Source: Bacillus niameyensis (GTDB lineage: Bacteria > Bacillota > Bacilli > Bacillales > Bacillaceae_C). Taken from it: a DNA stretch of 64,000 bases. The stretch covers positions 1,245,645 through 1,309,644 of the forward strand of contig NZ_LN831197.1 in NCBI RefSeq assembly GCF_001375535.1, written 5' to 3'. Positions 44,683 through 52,963 of the stretch are shown here, piece after piece (the first letter of the stretch is position 1; each line of letters opens with the position of its first letter). A program made the translations under genes and the position numbers. The notes beneath the pieces were generated by a model that worked only from the letters and a program-made list of their open reading frames with translations, searched no databases and had not been told where the DNA came from.

Positions 44683-46218
44683 CTATTCTGTTGCAACCTT
44701 TTTCGTGCTTGCCACTTTCTCCATATTGACTTTTTCAGGCATTGGTGGTTTTACCCTCTTCATAAATAAAGCCAGAACTAATGCCAAAGCAGCTATTAAT
44801 GTTGAAACAAAAAATGCATGGGTGATTCCATCCAACATTGCTTGATGTTCGATTGCTGTTTTCATTTGCTCAAGTGCTTCTGGTGTCGGCTGCACATTCG
44901 GATCAGCTTTAGAAGCTGCGTTAGCGGCCAATTGTTCACCCGAACTAGAAGCCCTTTTTGACATGACAGTGATCATAAATGCTGTTCCAATCGCACCGGA
45001 AACTTGTTGAAGAGTATTATTAATGGCTGTTCCATGAGGATTATCCTTCATTGGAAGCTGATTCATCCCATTTGTCATAACAGGCATCATAACCATCGAC
45101 ATTCCAAACATTCTAAATGTATAAAGAAACATAAGGTGTAGAACGGATGTTTCGAGCGTTAATTTCGAAAATAGGTATGTTGTGATAATCATGATTGATA
45201 ATCCAACAACAGCAAGAATCCTCGCCCCATATTTATCAAATAAACGGCCCGTGATCGGAGACATAATCCCCATCATTAAAGCACCTGGTAACATCAATAA
45301 TCCAGAATTCATCGGAGATATCCCTCTTAACTCTTGCACATAAATTGGCGTTAAGATCATCCCTGAGAACATCGAAACAGCGATAACGATTGAAATTCCA
45401 GACGATAATGCAAACATCGGATATTTATAAATACGGAATTCAAGTAAAGGTTCATCTAATTTTAATTGCCGAACAATAAAGAGAAGAAGCATAACAGTTC
45501 CAACTGCAATAGGAACGTAGGCTCTTGGCGAATCCCAACCAACCTCTGTATCCCCAGCAGAACTAAAGCCATACAAAATTCCTCCGAAAGCTATACTTGA
45601 AAGTAGCAACGAAAGAAAATCTAAATTAACTTTCCTAAGAGGAGTAATATTTTTCAATTTAAAGATTGCCAAAAGTAAAACGACTACAGCAATTGGAAGA
45701 ACAACATAGAACAAAGCTCTCCAATTAAAAGTTTGAATGAGATACCCAGATAACGTAGGACCAATCGCCGGAGCAACAATCATAACGAGGCCGAAAAATC
45801 CCATTGCCGTTCCTCTTTTTTCTACTGGAAAAGCGGTCAACATAACATTCATTAATAAAGGCATCATGATAGCAGAACCTGCGGCTTGCGTCATCCTTCC
45901 AGCTAGCAACAAAGCAAAACTTGGGGCGACTGCAGCCAGTATCGTACCTAAAGTAAACAAACTCATCGCTGTAATAAATAACTTACGATTTGAAAAACGC
46001 TGAATTAAAAAAGCACTTGCTGGAATAAGTATTCCATTCACAAGCATATATCCTGTTGCCAACCATTGTACTGTAGCGGGACCAATTGCAAATTCCTCAC
46101 GAATGGATGGTAACGCAATATTAATTAATGTATTATTTAATATTGAAACAAAAGCACCAATAAAAAGAACCGCAATTGCTCCATATGGCGGCTTCTTTTG
46201 CATGGATTCTATATCCAA
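44683..46218 (-). CDS. MFS multidrug efflux protein, DHA2 (EmrB/QacA) family
   Basis: 511 residues with about 14 membrane helices, as expected for DHA2 drug:H+ antiporters. Motif A-like FDKYGARILAVVG and motif C-like GFFGLVMIVAPAIGPTLSGYLI are present, with NNTLINIALPSIREEF in helix 1. TTG at 46218 is chosen as start since GGGGG lies 7 bases before it. The divergent TetR gene and paired operators imply drug-inducible expression. B. subtilis YhcA is a likely relative but identity is not certain. Confidence 0.92.
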   Translation of the reverse strand: MDIESMQKKPPYGAIAVLFIGAFVSILNNTLINIALPSIREEFAIGPATVQWLATGYMLVNGILIPASAFLIQRFSNRKLFITAMSLFTLGTILAAVAPSFALLLAGRMTQAAGSAIMMPLLMNVMLTAFPVEKRGTAMGFFGLVMIVAPAIGPTLSGYLIQTFNWRALFYVVLPIAVVVLLLAIFKLKNITPLRKVNLDFLSLLLSSIAFGGILYGFSSAGDTEVGWDSPRAYVPIAVGTVMLLLFIVRQLKLDEPLLEFRIYKYPMFALSSGISIVIAVSMFSGMILTPIYVQELRGISPMNSGLLMLPGALMMGIMSPITGRLFDKYGARILAVVGLSIMIITTYLFSKLTLETSVLHLMFLYTFRMFGMSMVMMPVMTNGMNQLPMKDNPHGTAINNTLQQVSGAIGTAFMITVMSKRASSSGEQLAANAASKADPNVQPTPEALEQMKTAIEHQAMLDGITHAFFVSTLIAALALVLALFMKRVKPPMPEKVNMEKVASTKKVATE

Positions 46219-46284
46219 ATTAATTCCCCCAATCAATTTATATATCATTTATATTATAGGCTCGATTGTTTACTTTAAACATTC

Positions 46285-46300
46285 TATACTCGTGGTCTAT
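46285..46300 (-). promoter_or_regulatory. Operator half-site copy upstream of the efflux gene
   Basis: TATACTCGTGGTCTAT. The reverse complement matches 46370-46385 except at two or three central bases. Probably bound by the divergent TetR protein. Confidence 0.5.
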
Positions 46301-46369
46301 AAAAAGCAACAATAAATTTTAAAAACAACAATAAAATTGCTTAAACACCGTCATATATGTAAAATAAAA

Positions 46370-46385
46370 ATAGACCAATAGTATA
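46370..46385 (+). promoter_or_regulatory. Operator copy upstream of the TetR gene
   Basis: ATAGACCAATAGTATA, ending 11 bases before the regulator start, inverted relative to the copy at 46285-46300. The position fits autorepression. Confidence 0.5.
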
Positions 46386-46396
46386 AAGGTGAGAAC

Positions 46397-47293
46397 ATGA
46401 ACCAACGAAAAAGACAAATTATCGAAGTAGCTCACCGCCTATTTCTTGAAAAAGGTTTCCAAGCTACTTCTATTAAAGATATATTAGAAAATGCAAAAAT
46501 TGCGAAAGGCACATTTTATAATCACTTCGCCTCGAAAAATGATTGTTTAATTGCTATTCTTGAACTTGTTAGAAGCAATGCTCAGGAAGTGCGCGAAGAA
46601 CTGGCTCTAGGAAAAGCTAAAGATGATGAGGATGTATTTATAGAGCAAGTATTAGTGCGTATGAAAATGAATCGAGAACAGAATTTACTTCCTCTATTTG
46701 AATCTGTCTTTCATTCTAAAGATCCAGATTTAAAGGTTTTTATGAAAAAGTATTTTGAAAAGGAATTAATTTGGATATCACAGAGAATCATTGATGTACT
46801 TGGAGAAAAGGTAAGAAAATATGCTCTCGATTACGCTTGCATTTTTTTGGGGACAATTCAACAAATGATCCATGTTTGGATGCTTGGCACAAAAAAGAGT
46901 TTTGAATTTAGAGAAATGACCTATTTTGCTTTAAATAAATTAAAGGCGATTGCTAAAGCCGAAAATCAGGATAAGCGCCCCTTCTTTCCATCTAACTGGC
47001 TTTCTAGTTTGGAAACGAACGAAGGTAAAAGTGTAGAGGATCTGAAAACTCAATTAATAACAAAATTAAAAATCCTTCTTACACGCATGGAAAGTGAACA
47101 GGAAAAACAAGAGACCATTAAGTTTCTTTATACAGAACTACAGACAAACGAACCACGTATTTTTTTAATAGAAAGTGTTTTATTATATATTGAAGAAAAA
47201 ATGACAATAACCTTTTTTACAAATGAAATAAGAGATATTATTGATCTTACACAGCAATATTTACATCACTCGGAAAAAAAGAAATCTCCATAG
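46397..47293 (+). CDS. TetR/AcrR-family transcriptional repressor
   Basis: 298 residues, long for this family. The N-terminal helix-turn-helix reads RQIIEVAHRLFLEKGFQATSIKDILENAKIAKGTFYNHFASKND in part, diagnostic for TetR. The remaining 250 residues form a helical ligand and dimer domain with an extra C-terminal helical section (about 205-298) not usual in short TetR proteins. It is divergent from the DHA2 pump and presumably represses it. AAAGGTGAG precedes the ATG. The terminator overlaps the stop codon. Confidence 0.92.
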   Translation: MNQRKRQIIEVAHRLFLEKGFQATSIKDILENAKIAKGTFYNHFASKNDCLIAILELVRSNAQEVREELALGKAKDDEDVFIEQVLVRMKMNREQNLLPLFESVFHSKDPDLKVFMKKYFEKELIWISQRIIDVLGEKVRKYALDYACIFLGTIQQMIHVWMLGTKKSFEFREMTYFALNKLKAIAKAENQDKRPFFPSNWLSSLETNEGKSVEDLKTQLITKLKILLTRMESEQEKQETIKFLYTELQTNEPRIFLIESVLLYIEEKMTITFFTNEIRDIIDLTQQYLHHSEKKKSP

Positions 47294-47322
47294 CCAAAAA
47301 AGGCTACAGAGATTTCTTTTTT
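47281..47322 (+). terminator. Intrinsic terminator of the TetR gene
   Basis: GAAATCTC and GAGATTTC with inner TAGCC/GGCTA pairs; TTTTTT follows. The stop codon lies within the stem. Confidence 0.85.
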
Positions 47323-47338
47323 CTGTTTAACAAATTTT

Positions 47339-47812
47339 TTAATGCAAACCTAGATAGTTTTGCTGTCTTAATGCTTCATATACGAGAATTGCTGCCGTAT
47401 TTGACAAGTTTAGTGACCGTACATTGTCATTCATTGGAATCCGCAAACATCTTTCTTGATTCTCGGCAATTAAATCCTTCGGCAAGCCAGTTGTTTCCCT
47501 GCCAAACATAAAATAGTGATCTTTTTCTGAGTTCGAATAGTCGAACGATGTGTGTGGAACTTTTCCAAATTTAGATAAATAATAATATTCCCCAGCAGCA
47601 TTCTTCGCAAAAAACTCATCTAGAGAATCATAATAAGTAATATCGACGTGCTGCCAATAATCAAGTCCAGCACGCTTCAACATTTTATCATCTGTCGAAA
47701 AACCGAGTGGTCTAATTAAATGTAATTGTGTATCTGTTGCCGCGCATGTTCTAGCAATGTTACCTGTATTTGCCGGAATCTCTGGTTGATATAAAACAAC
47801 GTGATTTGGCAC
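47339..47812 (-). CDS. trmL: tRNA (cytidine(34)-2'-O)-methyltransferase
   Basis: 157 residues of the SPOUT class. NHVVLYQPEIPANTGNIARTCAAT at the N-terminus, FMFGRETTGLP and RIPMNDNVRSLNLSNTAAILVYEALRQ form the knotted AdoMet site. It methylates the wobble ribose of tRNA-Leu. Formerly named cspR in B. subtilis, where it also lies near yhbB and queG. A minus-strand single gene with GAGGTG upstream of the ATG. Confidence 0.96.
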   Translation of the reverse strand: MPNHVVLYQPEIPANTGNIARTCAATDTQLHLIRPLGFSTDDKMLKRAGLDYWQHVDITYYDSLDEFFAKNAAGEYYYLSKFGKVPHTSFDYSNSEKDHYFMFGRETTGLPKDLIAENQERCLRIPMNDNVRSLNLSNTAAILVYEALRQQNYLGLH

Positions 47813-47895
47813 TAGTGTTCACCTCATTCAAAAATCTTATAAAAGTAGATAAAGTTCTCTTTCTTTTCCCCACTGTGCCATTATACAATAAGTTT

Positions 47896-48771
47896 TCAAG
47901 CGTCATCTATAATTGTATACATTTTATATTGAATATTGGGTGTATAAGCAGTGGAATCCTCATATGCCCAATACCTCATTCGGCTATTATACGTATGCGC
48001 GTTGACAAGTGGCTCTCCAGCCGCATCCTTTCCTGTCACAATTGTATTATGGTCAAAACGGCCATCACCTTGAAAATCATAACAAATAACATCACCTAGT
48101 TGTAATTCACGAGGATCTTTGACTTCTTTTGCTCGTAAACCGATAGTCGAACTCCCTAAATGATTTTTTAACGCATTTGCAACTGACCAACTATAACTCC
48201 AATTCTTATTTTGATACCACCAACCCTTTGAACGATTTGGATATCCGCGCATCGGTGCCCCTCCTGCGTGAATGCATTGAGAAACATAGTTCGTACAATC
48301 TACCTCAAATGCTTCATATGCAGGATTATAATTATCCCACCATTTCTCCGCGTAACGAACGACCTCTAATCGATTATACGTAAAAGCAGACCTATTCTCT
48401 TCTGAATTTTCCTCATAAAAAAAAGTTAAATCATCTGTACCAGTAGGAAATTGCACTGCTATTTCTCGATCTTCTACAATCGTCTCTTTAAACACCGCCG
48501 CTTGTCGATTCTCTATTTCTTCCTCAATATAGATCTTCCCAGGTTGCTTTATTAAATATTTCAAATGAACCCGATAATGAATATCATCAAACTCTTCACC
48601 GGAATTTCTAGATAATACCTTTCCAGTCGCCATAACTTTTACAATCTCAGCATTCCGTTTTGCAAATAACTCATGTTTCCGTGCGATTTTTTCTTCCTCA
48701 ACCTTACGCCTTCTCACGACCTGATCTATCCGTTCCTCCAATTGTTTAGCCAACTGCTTGCGCACAACCAT
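47896..48771 (-). CDS. yhbB: YhbB-like protein with putative amidase domain
   Basis: 291 residues. The N-terminal half (1-130) is charged and coiled-coil-like (VVRKQLAKQLEERIDQVVRRRK in part), lacking a signal peptide. The C-terminal half is the Amidase_6 domain: YNPAYEAFEVDCTNYVSQCIHAGG with the catalytic Cys in DCTNYVSQ, LQLGDVICYDFQGDGRFDHNTIV with His, and VNAHTYN. This is an NlpC/P60-like papain fold. Position beside queG matches B. subtilis yhbB. The target is not known. Confidence 0.88.
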   Translation of the reverse strand: MVVRKQLAKQLEERIDQVVRRRKVEEEKIARKHELFAKRNAEIVKVMATGKVLSRNSGEEFDDIHYRVHLKYLIKQPGKIYIEEEIENRQAAVFKETIVEDREIAVQFPTGTDDLTFFYEENSEENRSAFTYNRLEVVRYAEKWWDNYNPAYEAFEVDCTNYVSQCIHAGGAPMRGYPNRSKGWWYQNKNWSYSWSVANALKNHLGSSTIGLRAKEVKDPRELQLGDVICYDFQGDGRFDHNTIVTGKDAAGEPLVNAHTYNSRMRYWAYEDSTAYTPNIQYKMYTIIDDA

Positions 48772-48800
48772 CCCTCCTCACTGATATATATGCACACCCC

Positions 48801-48828
48801 GTGCCTGTCACCACCCGAATTTTGTCGA
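48801..48828 (+). repeat. Short dispersed repeat, copy 1
   Basis: GTGCCTGTCACC then ACCCGAATTTTGTCGA; 25 of 28 bases are identical to 60276-60303 in the same orientation. Confidence 0.7.
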
Positions 48829-48841
48829 AACTCGGATAGAT

Positions 48842-48880
48842 GAAAAAAGACGAGACTGGCATGGCCAGCTCGTCTTTTTT
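48842..48880 (-). terminator. Intrinsic terminator of queG
   Basis: AAAAAGACGAG and CTCGTCTTTTTT with inner CTGGC/GCCAG form an almost perfect palindrome, T-run on the minus strand. Confidence 0.85.
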
Positions 48881-48889
48881 CACACATTT

Positions 48890-50026
48890 TTACTCCTTGC
48901 TAAAAAATTGCAATCCCTTTTCTATTTCAATAAGAACATCTTCATCTTGCTCTCGGCTTTTCGCTTCTAATAGTGCATTTTCAGCTTCCACACCACCGAT
49001 TTTACCGAGTGCCCAGGCGGCAGTTCCTCTTATTACTGGGCGAGGGTCCCCATTCATAACGTCTACTAGATCCCCCACTGCTTCTTCCTCTTTAAAATGG
49101 GCTAAGGCAATGATAGCATTGCGCTGAATCGGCTTTTTTCCCCGCCATGAGCCAGACATAAAGCCATACTTTTCCTTAAATTCACGATTTGAAATTTTTA
49201 AAAGTGGCTGTAAAAGCGGCTTTGTGACTTCAGAATAAGGTTCCATATCAGGATGATTATGAAAATCTACCCCTTTATTTTTCGGACAAACAACTTGGCA
49301 CGTATCACATCCATACAAGCGATTTCCGATTTTCGTACGGAATTCATCCGGAAGGAAATCCTTTGTTTGTGTCAAAAAGGAAATACAACGTTGTGCATTT
49401 AGCTGCCCTCCCTGAACAAGGGCACCTGTAGGACAGGCATCTAAACATTTTCGGCATTCGCCACACTGTTCTTCCATCAACTCGTCTGGTTCAAAGGGTA
49501 AATTAGTAATCATCTCTCCAAGGTATACGAATGAACCAAATTCAGGTGTAATGATCGAACAATTTTTCCCACTCCAACCAATCCCAGCTCTTTCGGCTAC
49601 AGCGCGATCAGCAAGCTCACCAGTATCCACCATCCATTTAAAGCGCGCTTCTGGTACACAACTATCAATATAAGCGCCTAATTGTTCTAATTTCTCCCGG
49701 ACTAGAACATGGTAATCTATTCCCCATGAAGCTCGTGCAAATAATCCACGCCGTGCCCCCTTTTTCCCAATTGGGGGTTCTTCCATTCTGGAAGGATAAG
49801 CGAGTGCAATTGCGATAATCGAGCGAGGCTGATCGAAAATGAGAGAAGGCTCTGTTCGTTCATCAATGTTCTTATGTTCAAAACCAGATTGATATCCTAA
49901 TTCCTGCTGGCGAATTAATCTATTTTTAAGCTCGCTGAAAGGATCGGCACTCGCAAAACCGATTTTATCGATACCAATTCTCTTACTATACGAGATAATA
50001 TCTTCTTTTAGTTGTCGATAATCCAT
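48890..50026 (-). CDS. queG: Epoxyqueuosine reductase
   Basis: 378 residues. The cobalamin-dependent N-terminal part includes DKIGFASADPFSELK, and two [4Fe-4S] cluster motifs follow: CGECRKCLDACPTGALV and YGCDTCQVVCPKN. A HEAT-repeat tail (about 295-375; PVIRGTAAWALGKIGGVEAENALL) is present as in Bacillus QueG. It performs the last step of queuosine synthesis in tRNA, reducing epoxyqueuosine. GGAGGGACACTT precedes the ATG. Formerly yhbA, next to yhbB. Confidence 0.96.
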   Translation of the reverse strand: MDYRQLKEDIISYSKRIGIDKIGFASADPFSELKNRLIRQQELGYQSGFEHKNIDERTEPSLIFDQPRSIIAIALAYPSRMEEPPIGKKGARRGLFARASWGIDYHVLVREKLEQLGAYIDSCVPEARFKWMVDTGELADRAVAERAGIGWSGKNCSIITPEFGSFVYLGEMITNLPFEPDELMEEQCGECRKCLDACPTGALVQGGQLNAQRCISFLTQTKDFLPDEFRTKIGNRLYGCDTCQVVCPKNKGVDFHNHPDMEPYSEVTKPLLQPLLKISNREFKEKYGFMSGSWRGKKPIQRNAIIALAHFKEEEAVGDLVDVMNGDPRPVIRGTAAWALGKIGGVEAENALLEAKSREQDEDVLIEIEKGLQFFSKE

Positions 50027-50127
50027 AAGTGTCCCTCCAATCAGACATGCATTCCAAAAACAATTTCAGTTGCAAAAAAACGCAAAGCCTCGTTCTTTTT
50101 TGATACGAGACCCTGCGTTGGTATGTA

Positions 50128-50201
50128 TGGAGCGGGTGATGGGAATCGAACCCACGACAACAGCTTGGAAGGCTGTAGTTTTACCACTAAACTACACCCG
50201 C
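50128..50201 (-). tRNA. tRNA-Gly (anticodon TCC)
   Basis: On the minus strand GCGGGTG pairs with CACCCGC (7-bp acceptor). The D-arm contains TAGTTTAGTGGTAAAAC, the anticodon arm is ACAGCCTTCCAAGCTGT with TCC in the loop, and the T-arm is GTGGGTTCGATTCCCAT. A discriminator T and an encoded CCA (50128-50130) follow. Standard bacterial tRNA-Gly. Confidence 0.96.
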
Positions 50202-50449
50202 ATTTTCCTTCTTCTAAAGTCGACTTTAATATTATATATAATAATTGACAAACATGCAATAACTGACACGGAATGTTCATTATATATCCAATTTTTACCA
50301 TATGCCTAAAATAAAATACATCTGTTATGATTCCTCCCATGATAAACTAAGAAAAGCATAGGGGCTGAAGTCTAGACCAAGCGTTAGCCCATTATTTAAA
50401 CTTTCTTATCCAATACAAATGAAAATAACGGACAGGAGACCAAGATAAT

Positions 50450-50965
50450 ATGGGGAAAATAACACTTGCGGAAGCAGTAAAGTTAAAAAGTATTTTAACA
50501 AAAAGGATACATGAACTTGAAGAAGAGATTCATCGCGTTGCGTTCACCAATGTGGAAAAGGGCGAGAAAGTCGAACCTGGTCCTAGAACAGTCGCTCAAG
50601 TTGAACTAGAACTTGACGACGTCAGGTCAGATGCCCGTCTATTGGACAAACTCATGTATCGTGCAAATATTGATAATACGATCACATATAAAAATGAAGA
50701 ATTATCTATCGTTGAAGCGATCGAACTTGCGACCCAACTTCGTGCTAAAGCAAGACTCTACAAAGAATTCGGTGCAGCAAATAAAGAAGAAATCCAGTAT
50801 GGCTATGCAGAAAATACAACTGTTTACCGTGTGGCACTTTTTGAACCTGAAGCCTATCGGATCCAAGCGCTTCAACTCGAAAAAGATGCACATAAATTAT
50901 CAAATTTAATCAATGCAAAAAATTATTCCATTACGCTCGATTTTAATGACGAAAAATATTTCTAA
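50450..50965 (+). CDS. DIP1984-like helical protein
   Basis: 171 residues, strongly helical and charged (ITLAEAVKLKSILTKRIHEL onward). ITLAEAVKLKSILTKRI, ELELDDVRSDARLLDKLMYRANI and LSIVEAIELATQLRAKARLYKEF resemble the DIP1984/septicolysin-like family as I remember it. No signal peptide or enzyme motif is seen. GGAGACCAAGATAAT lies before the ATG. The neighbours (tRNA-Gly, orphan trpB) do not point to a function. The family identity is uncertain. Confidence 0.62.
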   Translation: MGKITLAEAVKLKSILTKRIHELEEEIHRVAFTNVEKGEKVEPGPRTVAQVELELDDVRSDARLLDKLMYRANIDNTITYKNEELSIVEAIELATQLRAKARLYKEFGAANKEEIQYGYAENTTVYRVALFEPEAYRIQALQLEKDAHKLSNLINAKNYSITLDFNDEKYF

Positions 50966-50994
50966 CCTTGGTCGGGTGAGACTCCCTGCCAAGG
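50966..50994 (+). terminator. Hairpin after the DIP1984-like gene
   Basis: CCTTGG..CGGG pairs with CCC..CCAAGG directly after the stop codon. It has no T-run, so it may only protect the mRNA end. The rest of 50995-51139 shows nothing recognisable. Confidence 0.45.
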
Positions 50995-51139
50995 CATGGA
51001 GTGAAGTTCCTTCAATATTAGTTGAGAGCGCTAACCAATGACCCGTTCCCATTTACTTATTGACCCATCACCCATAACCAACTAAGGCAAAAGCAAACGC
51101 CCTTTAATTGTTATGAAAGTACACACTTCACTCTATGAG

Positions 51140-51172
51140 AAAGTCCCCTTCAATCGGGGGGCTTTTCTGTTT
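51140..51172 (+). terminator. Intrinsic terminator
   Basis: AAAGTCCCC pairs with GGGGGGCTTT around TTCAATC; TTTTCTGTTTCTT follows on the + strand. Confidence 0.65.
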
Positions 51173-51190
51173 CTTGTAACATATATAATT

Positions 51191-51227
51191 GTAAAAGGCT
51201 CCCAATATTTTTATGGAAGCCTTTTAC
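51191..51227 (-). terminator. Intrinsic terminator of trpB
   Basis: GTAAAAGGCT and AGCCTTTTAC pair one base beyond the trpB stop. Confidence 0.75.
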
Positions 51228-51228
51228 T

Positions 51229-52398
51229 TTATTGATCTTTCAACATTGCAAACACTTGTTCAACATCCTTATCTCCACGACCAGAAATGTTGATAATGAT
51301 ACTCTCTTTTTTACCTACCGTTGGAGCAAGTTTCAATGCGTAAGCTACAGCATGAGCACTTTCAAGCGCAGGAATAATTCCTTCGGTCTTAGATAAAATT
51401 TGGAAAGCTTCTAAAACCTCAGCTTTTGTAACAGTAACATATTCTGCCCGACCAGTAGTTTTCAATTGGCTATGTTCTGGACCACAACCAGGATAATCTA
51501 ATCCAGCTGCTATTGAATATGTTGGAAGTGGATTTCCCTCTTCATCTTGTAAAACAAGACATTTAAATCCATGGATGACACCTGTTGTTCCTTTTGTTAA
51601 AGTAGCTGCTTCAGCTGGTTCAATGCCAATTAAGCGCACTTCCTCATCTTCAAGATAATCAGCAAAAGAACCGATAGCATTACTTCCTCCCCCTATACAA
51701 GCAAGAACTGCATAAGGAAGTCTGCCTTCTTTGGCGAGAATTTGTCGTTTACTTTCCTTACTAATAATCGATTGAAAATGCTTAACCATTGTTGGAAATG
51801 GATGTGGTCCAACAGCAGACCCTAATAAGTAAAATGTATTTTCATAGTTTGCAACTAAATCAGCTAATGCTTCATCAACCGCTTCCTTTAAACGAGCTTG
51901 CCCTTTTGTTACAGCAACTACCTTCGCGCCGAGTAATTCCATCCGAAAAACATTGAGAGCTTGGCGCTTCGTATCTTCTGCCCCCATATAAATCGTACAA
52001 TCCATTCCAAACATCGCACAAACGGTTGCCGTTGCCACACCGTGCTGACCTGCACCTGTCTCGGCGATCACTCGTTTAGCACCCATTCTTTTGGCTAGCA
52101 GTATTTGTCCAAGAACATTATTAATTTTATGAGCCCCTGTATGGTTTAAATCCTCACGCTTTAAATAAATTTTTGCTCCACCCAATTCATTCGTTAACCG
52201 TTCGGCAAAATAAAGCGGAGACTCCCTTCCAACATAGTCTTCAAAATAATATTGTAGCTCCCTGTTAAACTCCTCATCATCTTTATACTTCTCAAATTGA
52301 TCTGCGAGAATCTGCAACACTTTTTCAAGTTGCGGCGGGACAAAACTGCCACCAAATTCTCCGAAATAACCTTTCTCTACTTGGCTCGTCTGACTCAT
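51229..52398 (-). CDS. trpB: Tryptophan synthase beta chain, stand-alone
   Basis: 389 residues of the TrpB1 type. The PLP lysine is in [29 protein letters not shown] and the phosphate-binding loop GGGSNAIG are intact, and the end reads [11 protein letters not shown]. It condenses indole with serine to give tryptophan. ATG at 52398 follows GGAGAAAAG. There is no trpA or other trp gene beside it, unlike the usual operon. A sigma-A promoter lies 173 bases upstream. A nearby TrpX-like importer is 11 kb away. Confidence 0.95.
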   Translation of the reverse strand: MSQTSQVEKGYFGEFGGSFVPPQLEKVLQILADQFEKYKDDEEFNRELQYYFEDYVGRESPLYFAERLTNELGGAKIYLKREDLNHTGAHKINNVLGQILLAKRMGAKRVIAETGAGQHGVATATVCAMFGMDCTIYMGAEDTKRQALNVFRMELLGAKVVAVTKGQARLKEAVDEALADLVANYENTFYLLGSAVGPHPFPTMVKHFQSIISKESKRQILAKEGRLPYAVLACIGGGSNAIGSFADYLEDEEVRLIGIEPAEAATLTKGTTGVIHGFKCLVLQDEEGNPLPTYSIAAGLDYPGCGPEHSQLKTTGRAEYVTVTKAEVLEAFQILSKTEGIIPALESAHAVAYALKLAPTVGKKESIIINISGRGDKDVEQVFAMLKDQ

Positions 52399-52570
52399 CT
52401 TTTCTCCACTCCCTAATATAAAATAAAAGGCCCCCATAAATTCATCCTAAAGGACGGGAAACCCGTGATTTCGCCAACAAATGTAAACGAACTTAAATTT
52501 TTTGTCTCTTTTATTCAATTCAGATACTACTGTTGTTATTCCCTTAAAAAAATAAGTTTTATTTTTCTTA

Positions 52571-52599
52571 ATTTTATTATTTATCTTGTTATCAGTCAA
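52571..52599 (-). promoter_or_regulatory. Sigma-A promoter of trpB with long leader
   Basis: TTGACT, 17 bases, TAAAAT on the minus strand. It predicts a leader of about 165 bases. Near its end ACGGG/CCCGT and CGTCC/GGATG hairpins are mutually exclusive, suggesting control, but no T-box motif is found. Between 52600 and 52774 nothing else is recognised. Confidence 0.7.
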
Positions 52600-52774
52600 T
52601 ACAAAACAGATTTTCATATTCTATTAGACTGCTAAAGGATAAAACAGCCTTAAGACTAGTCCCCAATTCAAAGCCACTTATTAGTTGTGCATGAACACAA
52701 AATGAAGGGCCACTCCTTTTCCCCAAACATTCCCAATCATTCTCCATATACTGTTAAAAAGGAGTCTGATCTTT

Positions 52775-52963
52775 ATGGAAATAACCGTTCTTTACTTATT
52801 GGTTGGATTTTTCCTAAGCGCCTCACTTTATGCGGTTGCAGATTCCCGTCCCTTTTTACTTTCCATCGTTGTCTGTATTGCTTGGTTTCCGTTACTAATC
52901 CTAGGCATGACTCTTGCTCCATTCATGAATGAAGGAGATATCGCCAATAAACAAAACAGATAA
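52775..52963 (+). CDS. Small membrane protein of unknown function
   Basis: 62 residues with two hydrophobic helices (MEITVLYLLVGFFLSASLYAV in part, and FLLSIVVCIAWFPLLILGMTL in part) and a polar tail. AAGGAG lies 10 bases before the ATG. Its last 41 bases overlap, tail to tail, the 3' end of the mraY-like gene on the other strand. Not recognised. Confidence 0.55.
   Translation: MEITVLYLLVGFFLSASLYAVADSRPFLLSIVVCIAWFPLLILGMTLAPFMNEGDIANKQNR

Noticed and set aside
50041-50340. Overlapping open frames on both strands around the tRNA
   Set aside because: They run across the tRNA-Gly gene and its flanks and have no ribosome sites; the tRNA explains the region.
52398-52570. T-box riboswitch upstream of trpB
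   Set aside because: The leader has hairpins but I cannot find the AGGGTGGNACCGCG antiterminator consensus or a specifier loop.
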